NCBI RefSeq assembly: GCF_033958435.1
Contig: NC_134142.1
Location: 96,481,001 to 96,545,000, forward strand
From: Carettochelys insculpta
Lineage: Eukaryota > Chordata > Testudines > Carettochelyidae
Length of the DNA stretch: 64,000 nt
Reading direction: 5' to 3'
The first letter of the stretch is position 1. Each line of letters opens with the position of its first letter. A program made the translations under genes and the position numbers. Under the pieces are notes generated by a model that did no database searches, was not told the origin of the DNA, and saw only the letters and a list, made by a program, of their open reading frames with translations. Below, piece after piece: positions 1 to 12,185 of this stretch.

Positions 1-2508
1 CTTGTTCTACTATAGAGGCACATGACTAAAAAAATAAAAAGGCAGATTTGAGCCATTTTAATTATGTCATCTATAGTAAAATACCCTCCATGCCATGTCT
101 TTAATTCCAAAACTAAATATCATAAGTTCCGCTTCAGTTTTTTATGGAACTTAGTCTTGTCGTATTTGTCTAAACATCTTCGTTGTACTTTGCTGGAGCT
201 TTCGATCGCTGCATCAGGATTACAGAGTGGTGCCTCTTGAGCCAGGGCCTTACCTACACTTGAAATACCTGACTGGAAAATTTCTCACTTAATTCACACC
301 TTGCAACAGCAATGTACTTCAGAATCTGCCCTTTCAATTTAAAAAGAAAATATATTTCTAGACCATATGGTCGCAGACAAAATCTCAGAAATATGAACTG
401 AGTGTAAATCAAAGCAATATCTTCTGACTCTTTCTGCAGCACACCCAAAACTGTAACTCACTGACCTGACCCCCCATGCCTGAGTCTTACCATGGGACAA
501 ATCAAGTTAAAATGGGAGGGAGGGGTGAGGGATCGATCCACCCCGTTTTATGCCATAACATTTTGCTGCAGCAAAGTGCCTGAATTTTTTGTTCACAGCT
601 TCTCTGCTCAGCTGCAGCATGTTTACAACTGCCTTGAGGTCTTCAGCTTTGCTCACCAGGGAACAAATATGAAGCAGTTCTTTCCTGCCAAAGCTCTACA
701 CTTCCTCCTATCATTATACATCTTGCCCTCAGCAGAGGTCACTGAATGGCCAGTTTACCCACCGGGAAGTTTGTGGCTTGATGATACTGCCACACAAAAC
801 AATCTTAACTCTGCATTTATTAGTTTTGCAACATTTCTTGTTGATATGGTGGTGCAGTTAAGGGGTTTATTGTGCCTCTAATATTTTTGTGAGGGTCATG
901 TAGAGAGACTTTACCTTCCATATTTCCTGGTATTAGCACTGAATTTGTGTGTTCAAAAGTTCAAAGATCTAAAGTCATGATGACCATATGGGAGTACATT
1001 TTGGCTATAGACTTGAAGATATTTTTAAGTTGAAGGAGCCAAAGTTGGACCAAGTACATCATCTGAGGAAATGCTATTATTTGATAAAGCAACATGATGC
1101 TTCTGTCCTTCTTTCAATCTAGCTCAACACCCTTTTCACTGGCTTTAAAGAAAAGCAGGAAGCCAGCACTAAGATGAAAAAAATTAATGTTTAAGACATT
1201 TTCTTAATTTTAATAAATTCCTCCTAAACTCACAAGCTTGGTTGCATAGGTGGGTTGTACACAGTCAGCCTGACTCCCATAGAAGTACCATTTTTGGCTA
1301 TTTTTCTTAGTTATTTGAACCAATATTGGTTATGAAAGGAGGTAACAAACAGAGGCCCTAACTTGGAAAGAGCATCTCAGATATACTCACTATGAAAACA
1401 AGGACACAACCCCCAGTGAAAGTAGAATTGAGAAACATTCTTAATTTTACATCATAAAAGCATTAAAAAAAAATATTAAAAAGCCCAAACAACTCTGAAA
1501 GCAAGTTTAATGGATGGAGAAAAATCCAATAAGTATCATGAGGTATATAATACTTTTTCTTGCTTTCTACTTCTTTGAAGGGAAAAATAAATGGTATTGA
1601 ACAATCCTTAGATTAGTGGTAAACAAAACAGAGATTAGCTTCAATAACTGTTACATTTGTTTGTCGTGGCAGGCATGAGGTACATATGGTAAATGGCATT
1701 AAACAGCTGAACCAATGTGGATAATATGTTCAAGGTAATTATCCTAGTAGTTGGTAGATCAGATTACAAATGCTCGCAGCCAACATATTGGGAATAGCAG
1801 AATAAATATGTGCAACAGAAGTGGAGTGTGCAAGACAATAGGTCTTAAAAAAGTAAGTACAGATCATTGAATGTTGACTGTCAAACCAGGAATTTTTGGA
1901 TGATTAAGGGTACAAGAAAGATAAAAACCAACAAATAGATCCTGTTTTATAAACACACAAACAACTTCTATTGATTTATGAATACATTCACATGGGTGGT
2001 TGCGAAATTATTATCCCTTTGAAAGATTGTCCCTCCTACTAGTACTTATTATTTAATGAGAATTCCACATTTCATATTAACACTTATTGATCTGTTGTCT
2101 GATTCTGATCTCACAAGTGCTGTAAACCTGATGAGAATGCTAGGAACACTGTGACATCCGCAACTGTCCACGTGACGTAATTAAATTAGGGTTATGCTTC
2201 TATGGAGGAGTAGGCTACAGGAGCTGATGATTTTGGGGACCTTTGCATTTATGCAAATCAGCAAGGAAGAAAGGAGAAGTACAATTAAATTTAAAAAGTT
2301 TGAGAGCCAAATTTCAACCTTTGAGACACCCATATACTTCCTTTGACTTTAATGAGGTTGCAGGAGTGTAAACAAAAATCTGGACATGCTGCCTAAGCAT
2401 CTTCTAGTTTCCTTTCCCAAGGCACAATAATTAACATTCCCTCTTTAGTTTTCAGAGTGTTTCACAGATATGGCAGCTTCTTTGTAAAATTTAGAAGAAA
2501 CTTGTCCA
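1..2508. other. AT-rich background, no gene seen
   Basis: No splice-flanked coding block, RNA gene or recognisable repeat was found here. A 129-codon open stretch at 492-881 has no domain-like features, and the sequence around it shows no clear splice or promoter context, so it is treated as chance. The composition is that of ordinary AT-rich vertebrate intergenic or intronic DNA. Confidence 0.5.
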
Positions 2509-2866
2509 TGTCGGGAGATGATGGAACTAGGTGCCTCTCCACCCGCTCTGGGCAGCTCCCGGCTGGCCCTGTGTAGCTAACTGGAAGGTGAGACCCTCTC
2601 CCCCACTAGGGGTCCGAGGACCCGGCCAAACCCAGCTGCAACCCCACGTGTGATGTTAAGCGAGAGCACCACCCTGGGGAGATACACATGACCCCTCCCA
2701 AGTAGCACCCGGGGGGAAGGAGCTAGCGGAGCCGGGGAGAACGAAAGTCCAAGGCAAAGGAGAAACAGTGAAACAAAGAACTATCTTTATTAAATAAGCA
2801 ACTATCTATTGATAATGCCTATATATCTATCTATATTGTATTATGCTATACTATACTATACTTTAC

Positions 2867-2923
<57 letters not shown>

Positions 2924-4257
2924 TACATTGATTAAGGCAAATGGGATTAGGTGCTTCGATTCCCAAGTTACCTTAAGGGTACAGACGGGGGTGCTACTTC
3001 CCACCTGACCGGGGGCCAGGGAAATACCCCGACCCCAACTGGCTGGTGCCCGGAGTTCATGGTGGTCACCAGCCTATTTAAGAGAGTCCGGGTGGGGGCG
3101 CTACTCCCCACCCAGTACAGTGATAGCTTGGGAATCTCAGCAATAAAAGGATAGGATGGGTAATCAATGATCTTATGCTAATTAATTATTTATATACTAA
3201 TTGTCTATGCTACTTATTTATTAACAATATTATTAATACAAATAATATTATCTAATAACTAAACTTATTTAATATAAACATTAATATTTACATTATACGG
3301 GGAAACCTGGCCTGGGCCTTTAGGCCCGGTCTATGTAAAGGTTAAATAAAAGGTGATAAGTCCGGTAATGTTTATTTAGGGTTGGTGGTCAGGTCCAGTA
3401 ATCGTCTAAGGTAAGTGATCAAGTCCAGTAGTCATATTTAAGTAAATAGTCAAGTCCGGTGTTTGGTATAATTAGTGAAGAAGTGCCCAGTGGTCAGATA
3501 GGTTAGTTAAAATGGCGGAGGTGGTGTTACCGCAGATGAGATGGTCCAGGTAGGCACTGCCAGGCGATGTTATGGCCGTAGGAGTGGCGTCAATGAGATG
3601 GCATTGGTGGGCCTCCAGTTTCCTCACCGGGTACGCAGTACCCGTGGCAGAAGCCATGGGCCAGTTCGCCACCCGGTGAGTATGCCTGAAGGCCCACTTG
3701 CCGCTCCTAGATGCAAGCACAGTGCTGGGGCTCGGGGAGGCGCTTGAATGGTAGCACCGCTGGCGAGCTGCAGCTCCAGTGATTCAGCACAGCTTCAGCA
3801 CCGCTCAGAGGCAGGTTCTGCAGTGATTTCAGCTCTAGGCAGCGCCCCCTAAAGGGCAGATGCCTCTGTGATTTGAGCTCCTCTTCACTCTCTTCTCGAG
3901 CTGGCCTAAGGGTCAGCGGACATTGCCACTGCAACCTACACTCCCCTGTGCGGCAGCAGCTATTATGATAGCTAGCTCCCAGGGCCCCCAAATGGTGGGT
4001 GGCACCTGAATTTATAGAACAGATTCATAAATATTTATGACCTGATTACCATACTGAAAGTTCTGAACACCTGTTTTCAAACAGGTCCTCCAGGCTGGGA
4101 AGTTTCCAGAAACTGCCCACCTGTGCCCAATCCGGGGCCCGGAATTCAAATCCATGATCATGAATTATTTATGAGTTCAGGTTACCGGGGAAACCAACTG
4201 ACACAGAGTGACCATTGCAGGGGGCTGCTAAATGGCAGCCTATGTATCTTTAGATTC
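2509..4257. repeat. unclassified GC/AT patchwork segment, possible LTR-derived
   Basis: GC-rich blocks (2,520-2,760; 2,975-3,120; 3,500-3,990) alternate with AT-rich blocks (2,770-2,950; 3,160-3,300), sharply different from both flanks. Two related motifs, GGGGTGCTACTTCCCACC near 2,989 and GGGGGCGCTACTCCCCACC near 3,094, lie about 105 bp apart and suggest an internal duplication. Between 3,355 and 3,455 the phrase AAGTCCGGT or AGGTCCAGT recurs four times. No retroviral gag or pol reading frame is visible. The right edge meets the CR1 copy at about 4,258. An old LTR or other non-coding mobile element is my inference; a host CpG-rich segment is the alternative. Confidence 0.3.
2871..2919. repeat. 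(AT)n microsatellite
   Basis: An almost pure AT dinucleotide run of about 49 bp. It is preceded from 2,815 by TATC and TATAC-like imperfect repeats, making a longer low-complexity tract inside the patchwork segment. Confidence 0.95.
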
Positions 4258-4881
4258 TACCTAAGAACATAAGAACATACGAATGGCCATACTGGGTCAG
4301 ACCAAAGGTCCATCCAGCCCAGTATCCCGTCTGCCGACAGTGGCCAATGCCAGGTGCCCCAGAGAAGGAGAACAGAAGACAATGACCAAGTGATTTATCT
4401 CCTGCCATCCATCTCCTGCCCTTGTACTGAAAGCTAGGGCACCATACTTTATCCCTGGCTAATAGCCATTTATGGACCTAACCTGCAAAAGTTTATCGAG
4501 CTCTTTTTTAAACCCTAATAGAGTCCTGGCCTTCACAGCCTCCTCCGGCACGGAGTTGCACAGGTTAACTGTGCGCTGTGTGAAGAAAAATTTCCTTTTA
4601 TTAGTTTTGAATCTACTACCCATCAATTTCATTTGGTGTCCCCTAGTTCTTGTATTATGGGAAAAGGTAAATAATTTTTCTATATTCACTTTCTCCACAC
4701 CATTCATGATTTTATATACCTTTATCATATCGCCCCTCAATCGCCTCTTTTCCAGCCTGAAAAGTCCCAGTCTCTCTAGCCTCTCCCCATACGGAAGCCG
4801 TTCCAAACCCCTAATCATCTTAGTCACCCTTTTCTGAACCTTTTCTAATGCCAATATATCTTTTTTGAGGTGTACCTGCAT
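4258..4881 (-). mobile_element. CR1 LINE fragment, 3' end with RT C-terminal domain
   Basis: The minus strand has an intact 140-codon frame (4,881 to 4,459) matching the extreme C-terminus of CR1-group reverse transcriptase. Visible landmarks are [49 protein letters not shown] and [20 protein letters not shown]. The 3' UTR follows and ends in the short TTCTTATGTTCTTA terminal repeat at 4,258-4,275, as in turtle CR1 copies. The copy is 5' truncated at about 4,881, normal for LINE integration. The open frame and clean 3' end make it one of the younger CR1 copies here. It is a non-autonomous fragment, not a gene. Confidence 0.9.
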
Positions 4882-7257
4882 TGATGTTTAATGGCCAAAG
4901 GCTTGTTTCCCCTGACCCACTGGGGTGATAATGCCCAAGGGATAAAAATCCCTGACAGTCCACGACCCAGGACCTATAATGCAAATGAAAATCAGTCTAA
5001 TTTAGAATGGAAAGAAAATGACAACTCCATTTCCTTTAGTGCCAACTCCATTGCCAGCTGTTTACACTAGAGAAGATTTCTTACTCCCCATTTTTTAAAA
5101 ATACAAAGTGATAAATAAGGTTTTCCTTGATCTGACATCATTGTAAGTCAGGTGTGACTCTACTGTCACAATAACAGTGCAAAACTAATTTCAATGACAT
5201 CAGAATTAAGGCAATTAAGAAACTTAATAGGTGAAATTCTAACCCAACTGAAGTCAAAGGCAGTTTGGCTATGACATCAATGGGACCAGGATTTCACCCT
5301 ATGAATCTGATAAATAAAGATCTCAGACACAGAAGTTAACAACTCTAAGACTGCAAACTTTGATGGACAATAAGATAGGGCTTTTTTATATAAAAAGTTT
5401 ATGCCATTTATTTTTATTCATATTCTGTTAATGACTTAAAGGATGTCTAAACTGTGTGATAATAACTGTTTTATATGCATAACACTTTACCCGTACTTTG
5501 AAATATTTCATTACTATTTCCTTCTATCTCATTGTCATCTTTATGACAAATATACATTTCCTTGGAAATTTTCACTCATCTATTAAAATTTTATACCATT
5601 TGAATAGCAACAATCATTTGAAAAATAACACCAACTGAATGCATGAATAAAAAAAACTATACATTGCTTTTCTTTATATTTAACACAGACAAGATATTAC
5701 TGGTCACACATAATTTGTATTCAGTATTGATGATACAAATATATTGTAGGATGGAGTACTCTGATGCAAATTTTGTACTTCAATAATACTCCACTACATT
5801 TCTATAGACCAATATCTAGAATTTATGCAAATTATACAGAATTTAAAATATATAGTATTAGCTGTATCGCCTCTACACGAGTAATATATGCTGCAAAAAT
5901 GGAAGAAGAAAGGATTTTATAATGCAGAATAATTCAGAAAATACACCAACTTATGTAATAGAGTAAATTATTCACAAAGCCTGATTTTCTTGTCACTTTT
6001 TTTTTTGTAAATACAGAATAACTCCACTAATATGACTGTTGTTTCAGAGAAGTCAATATGGTGTAAGAAAACAGAATTTGGTCCACACTGTTCAGTTTTC
6101 AAATAGAAGCACAACATGTGCATGGAAATAACAGGTGTAACTTTGAGTATTATATGTTGAGATGGACTGTAAGTGGCACTTCAAATACAACATCCTTGAG
6201 TCTTCGGTCTGTGTCTGGACATTCTTCAGATTCACATCCTCAGTTTTAAACCTTTTGTGATGGCTCTTATTCCAAGGTAGGTACAAAATTAGAAGGGGTT
6301 TATTTTCTTGATCCACTTTGGAAATGAAGCAAATTGGAGGAAATCCTAATAGAATAGCAAGCATTGTGAGAAGATGTCCATTATATTACCAAAATGTCAC
6401 AAAAACTGCTCAGGAGGTTTTAATTATGTGTTTTATCTAACCAGCTACTCCAAGTCTGTTTCATCTTTTAACAAAAGCTTCAGACCCTCACCTAAGTCTA
6501 AACAGATTCTTACTGGTCCATCTTTAATTAAGTAATGATGCGCTAAAGAAGAAATCTTAGCATTAAGGTTCATATCATTTCGAGTGAGCTAGATGTTTTT
6601 TTTCACCTGCACTTTAGAAAAAGAATGCCCCTGAAAAAGAATGCCCCTGAATTTCGCTACATGACAAACTAAGGGTCATTACAGTGAAAGCATAGTGTTG
6701 GATTTGGCTATTAATTGGATGCTTGTCAGTTGGAAGGTGACAAACTTTACATTTTAAAGCTAAGAAATTAAGACTTTCTGAAGGAAAATGAGTAATTAAT
6801 CACATTATCTTTCATCCCTTCGACAAGGAAAGAGCAGAGTTCAGACTAAAGAAGGCTGCAAAATAGTAAAAAACTTCATTCTGAGTTAATGATATACCGC
6901 ATGTGTAATAACCTGGATTTAGAATATAAGTATAATTGTGCTTTAGTTTATTGCCTCTACTGTCTATTAAATTCATATAATTTATTAGGGAATATGTGAC
7001 AGGAATCTCTCTGCTCACTAACACAATTAAGCCAATCACCTAGAGTATACAGAATTCTATTAGCTATATTTTGATGGCACAAATGCAAAACACAGTTTAA
7101 TGTCACTTCACGAGATTAAATTACAGGCATTTAAATTTAGGGGAGTAAAGCCATTTTCATTCCAGCATGATAGTTTATTGGTCTAATGACTAAACTGCGG
7201 CTAAGGAATACCCATTACAGAGCAGGATAAGGGAGCAAAGTTATCTTTAAGCCAACT
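4882..7257. other. AT-rich background, no gene seen
   Basis: No coding exon, RNA gene or classified repeat was recognised. The 90-codon (6,092-6,364) and 75-codon (6,812-7,039) minus-strand open stretches look like chance. The only local structure is the small tandem duplication at 6,617-6,648. Confidence 0.5.
6617..6648. repeat. 16-bp perfect tandem duplication
   Basis: GAAAAAGAATGCCCCT occurs twice head to tail with no mismatch (6,617-6,632 and 6,633-6,648). It is probably a recent slippage duplication. Confidence 0.95.
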
Positions 7258-7348
7258 TTGACTAGCCCCCAACTTCGAAGGGGGCATGGTAATTAGGGTG
7301 GTGATATTCAAACCCGCTCATTAACATGCCCCTTTCAAAAGGATGGGG
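7258..7348. mobile_element. fragment of TTCGAA-type foldback MITE
   Basis: GACTAGCCCCCAACTTCGAA, a GGGGGCATGGTAATTA block and an ATTAACATGCCCCTTTC block resemble the outer arms of the foldback MITEs at 25,517 and 48,445. The GTCTACAC terminus and the second arm are missing, so this is a decayed internal piece with uncertain borders. Confidence 0.5.
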
Positions 7349-7429
7349 CACTTGAGCATTTGATCCTCCAGCATATCATTCTGAAAATGGAAACTATCTA
7401 GCAGGTGGAGCAGGCCAGGTACAAGAAAG

Positions 7430-8770
7430 GATGTAGCTCCTGAGATCAAATCCTGACTTTGACCACCTTTGTTGAAAACTTTTCAACAAAATCTCAGGAT
7501 GGGCGCCATCTTCTTGGATTTGACCACTGCCTGTGGCACAGTAGGGTAGAGAGGCCTTTTTTTCAGACAGTATGGTAGAGAGGTCCTTTAATCAGCTGCC
7601 CTGCATTGGGTAGTCAAAATAACAGAGCTTGCTTTCTCCAGAAGACACACAGTCAGCATACACATGCACAACTGCTGTATGCCTTGGAAGTGTCAGATCA
7701 ACAGTCTCCCTCAAGGCTCTGTTCTTTCAACAATGCTGCTGAATGTGTACATCAATGACCTGCTAGTTATGCTGTTCTAAAAGTTCATCTATGCTGACTT
7801 CTGCTGCACCTACCAAGCTCCATCCTTCTCAGAAAGTTACAAGGTCTTGAACGATGATAGCCCATGACAGACTATTGTAGTTGATGGTGGCTGCAGCTGA
7901 ACTTTTTCAAGATGGTTTCTAGAGTATTTCATCTGCAAAAATGCAAAAACAAGCCACAAGTTAAACATTTTGTGCAACAGCTAATGTCTGCAGCATAAGC
8001 CAAACCTACCTTATTTTGGTGTAGCTTTAGGTAGGCCATTAACATACTGCAAATGCTTGAGGAAGATGGAAAGCAAAATCAGCACTCAGCCCAACCTGCT
8101 CAGAAAATTGTCCTGTTCAACATGTGGTCCAAGGACCCACACATTTAGAACATCAGCCCTTGCCCTCTGCTGTTCAATGGTGTTGCTCATCTCACTCAAG
8201 GCTGGTCGATGTAGAGTGTAACAAAGCTACTCATATTATTATGGGGATTTTATGGTCAATTCTGTTACCATGGCTAACAATTGTATAGTAACATAACATT
8301 GCCCCATATTCACAATGACAATGCCTCCATCTTCCTGCTGGGCAAGATTCATGTGGCTCTTGTGAGAATCCTGCCTTTGTACATAGACCTCTTCTGCAAC
8401 CCAGCAGTTCTCATGTCTTTTCGACTCTTTATGGGTATTTATGCCTCAGCAAGACAGAAGGATGGAATTTGCTTGATATAATGAATGATGAGTCATGACA
8501 GTCATTGATCACTTTCTTGTCACTGACCCAGTCATCTGTCTACCAGGTTTTGATCTGGCAGGACACCTATGGTCATTTCAGAACCAATTTTGGACAGGTC
8601 TTTAAATGTAGTTTTTCTAATGCTCTGTGATCCAACTGCACTCAACTTCATATTATGTCACATATTGATGAGTACCCACTAACTTATTTTGACTGGCTAC
8701 TGGCTCTCCACCCAGCTAATAACAAGGCTATCAAATGGCTAGGCACATTGTGCATAGGTTGATTTACCAG
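7430..8770 (+). mobile_element. degenerate Jockey-like non-LTR retrotransposon, RT to 3' end
   Basis: Translating across many stops and shifts gives recognisable RT order: a degenerate LDLTxAYDTV block near 7,510 (read as FLDLTTACGTV), SLPQGSVLS plus LNVYINDL near 7,695-7,765, a YADF block (YADD in active elements) near 7,795, a VYLGVTLDR-like block near 8,020, TSALALC near 8,155, and a C-terminal HIDEYPLTYFDWLLALHPA stretch near 8,660-8,720. The order and phrases match non-LTR elements annotated as jockey-type in animals; the exact clade is not certain. It is inactive, with in-frame stops throughout and no usable start. Divergence exceeds that of the CR1 copies, so it is an old insertion. 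Confidence 0.7.
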
Positions 8771-11700
8771 TCAGTTATCTACAGTGGGGAAGACACTACT
8801 TACAAACAACAAACTAAACAAAAACATGTTGAGCATGGCAATCTTTGATATATATCTATTAATTGCATATTTTGATCTGCATCTTAGAACTTATTTATGT
8901 GCGTGATTGACAAGACTGTAAGCTAAAATATAAAGAGTACCAGGGGGGCTACTTCTTATTTAATGAGTTGGAAATCCTGGTGAGTTAAACAAATCAACTT
9001 TCAGTATTTGAATGTCCTCACCTACAAGTTAGACACAGCTATCAGTCCCCAACTGCAGCTCATTAAGGCCAAATTGATCTAATCATCAGAACAATGGAGT
9101 AGCCATGATGAGGTCTGCCTCTTTAACAATCAACCAGGAGAAACCTGCCTAAAGCACTAGGAGGCTTCACACCTGGACCCTGAAGCCAAGAAAACGACTG
9201 AACAATTTGGAAATAGCTTACCGCTTAAATACAAATGTCTCTCCTCTATTAGGACAGACTTTCACTGACAAAAAGGCAGTACTAATGTGACCAGAAATGA
9301 TCACAGAAGACAATATGGGTTCGCAAAGAGCAGGTGGCTTGGTTCAGTCCTTTCCGTGTAATTTCAGAGGAAACCCCCCTTAACTGAGTTTATAGTGATG
9401 CATAAGATTAAACAAAATGAATGTAGTCAGTTGGCTGCATTAAAATATTTTTTTCTGTAACACTGTGTCCCAAATCCCAAATAAAAATACTTCATTTAAG
9501 AAAACTGCTGATCACTGTCATTATTCATGGATTCCTGTAAGTGCTCCAACCAACCAAAATAACCCTGCACTGTAATAAGTAATTATTTAATGAACAAAGT
9601 AGTGTAACCCAATCCCAGTCGAAAAGTAGAAAAATAATGAGATTACCCCAGGCAAGAAGAAGAGGCCAAACACCTAAAGGGCACTTAGAAAATAGAAAGG
9701 AGACAGAAGTACAGCTAGCTTCATAACCCAGATTCTGAGACAACCCCAATACTTTAGACAACAGTCATCTCTCTTATGAGCTGGAATGGATTTATCCCCT
9801 TATTTCATACATGAGGTTAGCAAGGTGAAAGATACCAGGCTGGAAGCTGACCTTGGCCATTTAGTCACAAGAGATGACAATACACAAGAATTGTGTCTGA
9901 CTTGGAGACTTGTGCGCTTGAAACAGGACTAAGACTGCCAAATTATACCTCATGGACTTGACACTATGATAACTTTTGGCCACTATGCCAAACTAGGATG
10001 GATTTCAAGTGGTGAGCTAAACGTGAAAGGCTTCCTATTCCTTTGACTTCCATCCATCCACTTTCCCCCAGTTTTGCTACTCTTTTGACCCATGTGCTTA
10101 TTTTACTTTTTAAAATTTATCACATATTATAGTGAATCATTGTAGCCATTTCTGTTTGCTTGGTGGGATGATTAGAATCCCCTAGAAGGTGAGCACCAAA
10201 CAAATTGCATATCCATAATTTTATGGTAGAGCCCAATATAAAACCAAATGCTCTATTAGTTAATGTAGCTGAACAGTCTCTACATTTTCACAGTGGAACA
10301 GCAGACAGCTGTGCAAATATTCCTGAAATAGATCCATGTTTTGGAATACTCACAGCGCTACATGGTCTTCACACTCATAATTTCACCTCTGTGAATTTGC
10401 TCGTCTGCTAGTGTCAAGGTATAATACAGGATGTTCGAAATGCCTGGATGAGTCACAACCTGTCAGAGGACTCTTTACCCCACTGGTGATTTTTTGTTTC
10501 TCTAGTTACACTTAGTTACTTTGGGCCTGATTCCATTCTCGCTTAGGCTGGTTCTCTACCAAGTGAATCCCACTGACTTCAGAGAAGTAAGTAAAAAGGA
10601 ATTATGATCTGTCTTTATATTTGCCATATTGGATTAGGTGAAATGTTTTATGAATGGTTAATGTACAGTATACAGAAGCTTCAAGTTTGGTTCTTCTTCT
10701 GCCAGAGCAACAAACAGCACTGGCTTTATTGCTACTGATGATGCTTATTTTTCTGATTTTTATACTTATTTGGTTCCACCTCTTCCCACATCCATGCCAG
10801 CTAGTCCCATAGAAATTGGCATTTGCAGAATGTCTCCTGGTTTCAGAACACCTCCAATGCTATGGATATGCCTAAACCCACAGCCAAGCCCAAAGAGAAG
10901 TTGTATCATTAACTGTCACCAGCTCAATCAGTATAGTAATTTCCTATTTTACATCTGTGCAATACCTTTGTTCGGCATTCACTGCCATGGGCTCTTTCAT
11001 CCATAGTTGCTGTTGTGCTCTGGGGTGCAACTCTTGGTTGTTGAATGCTCTAGTCACATTTTTGTTTTCACAGTAATTTTATTTCCAGTTCCCATGTATG
11101 GAGGAACTTTTATGATATTTCTATCATTTTACTGGTTTCATATGATGCTAGTTTGCTCTTCTCCCTCCTTGCTGAAGTTCTACTTTTTTAGGGGCACCAT
11201 TGTTGGAGCAACATTTTTGATGTACATATTGGCCAAAGCAGGCCCTTCTACATTGAAAAGGGAGAGAGCAAGGCAAATGCACCTGTCTCATTCAGAGCAA
11301 AAGTGACACTCTCTTTGAGAGCTGGGGAAACAAAAGAGCAAAGGTTACGACTATGAAGAGTGCATTACAAAAGGTCAGATACCTGAATCATAAAGGAAAA
11401 GGAGTATGTAGATGTATACGTCAGAACCATATTGCCTACAACTTTCAGAATTCTTAAGGACTGCTTTTAAAGATGAGTCAACCAAACCAGACTTCAGTTC
11501 TTCATATGAAACTTTGTAAGCACCAATTACTTCTATCCATAATTCTTGCTCATTTTTGTGGTAATTATCACTAAATGGTGCTTCTTCATATCTCCTTATA
11601 GTTTCTGCCTCCTAGGTTATGCCAATACTAGGCCACACTGCAGACTACAGATGGTGAATTGTGTTGTGCACCAAAACGCTGCATGCTAGGTAGCAGCAGC

Positions 11701-11771
11701 ATCCACATGGAGCAATTAGAATGCAGCACTTTTTTGTGCTCTGTAATTTACACAATTTGTTTATTTAACGC
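8771..11771. other. no gene or classified repeat seen
   Basis: Ordinary AT-rich sequence. Open stretches at 10,770-11,006 and 11,007-11,306 (plus) and a 46-codon stretch on the minus strand around 10,760-10,910 were inspected. None shows splice signals, a domain or a family resemblance I can name. Confidence 0.45.
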
Positions 11772-11774
11772 AAT

Positions 11775-12182
11775 GGCTGTGTCTACACTGCCTCCCTACT
11801 TCGAAGGGAGGATGGTAGGTAGGGTACTGGGAGTTTATTAATGAAGTGCTGCGGTGGATATGCAGCGCTTCATTAAGTAAATTCTCCCCCTTCACGCCCC
11901 CTGCAGCAACTCTGAAATGTTAAACTTCAAAGTGCCAGCTCACCTCTAGCTGCGGCTCACCTGCCAGTACTTCAAAGGACCTGGGATACTTCGAAGTCCC
12001 TTTGCTCCTCAAAATTTAGACGTGAGCTGGCACGTCGAAGTTTAACACTTCCAAGTTGCTGGGGAGGAGGGGGAATTTGCTTAATGAAGTGCTGCGTATG
12101 CACCACAGCACTTTATTAATAAACTCCCAGCACCCTACTTACCATCCTCCCTTCCAAGTTGGGAGGTAGTGTAGACAAACCC
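11775..12182. mobile_element. foldback MITE, PIF/Harbinger-type ends, 408 bp
   Basis: It begins GGCTGTGTCTACAC and ends GTGTAGACAAACCC, imperfect inverted termini flanked by the 3-bp duplication AAT (11,772-11,774 and 12,183-12,185). The two halves are inverted copies: CTTCGAAGGGAGGATGGTA with GGGAGTTTATTAATGAAGTG on the left mirrors CACTTTATTAATAAACTCCC and ACCATCCTCCCTTCCAAG on the right. There is no coding capacity. Termini and 3-bp duplication point to a Harbinger transposase in trans, as for the other GTCTACAC elements here. Confidence 0.85.
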
Positions 12183-12185
12183 AAT

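Noticed and set aside
492..881. 129-codon open stretch on the plus strand
   Set aside because: No domain, no splice or promoter context, and composition like the surrounding background; best read as chance.
10755..11306. Open stretches on both strands, including a minus-strand HIHSIGGVLKPGD-like run
   Set aside because: Short, closed by stops on both sides, no splice signals, no family I can name.
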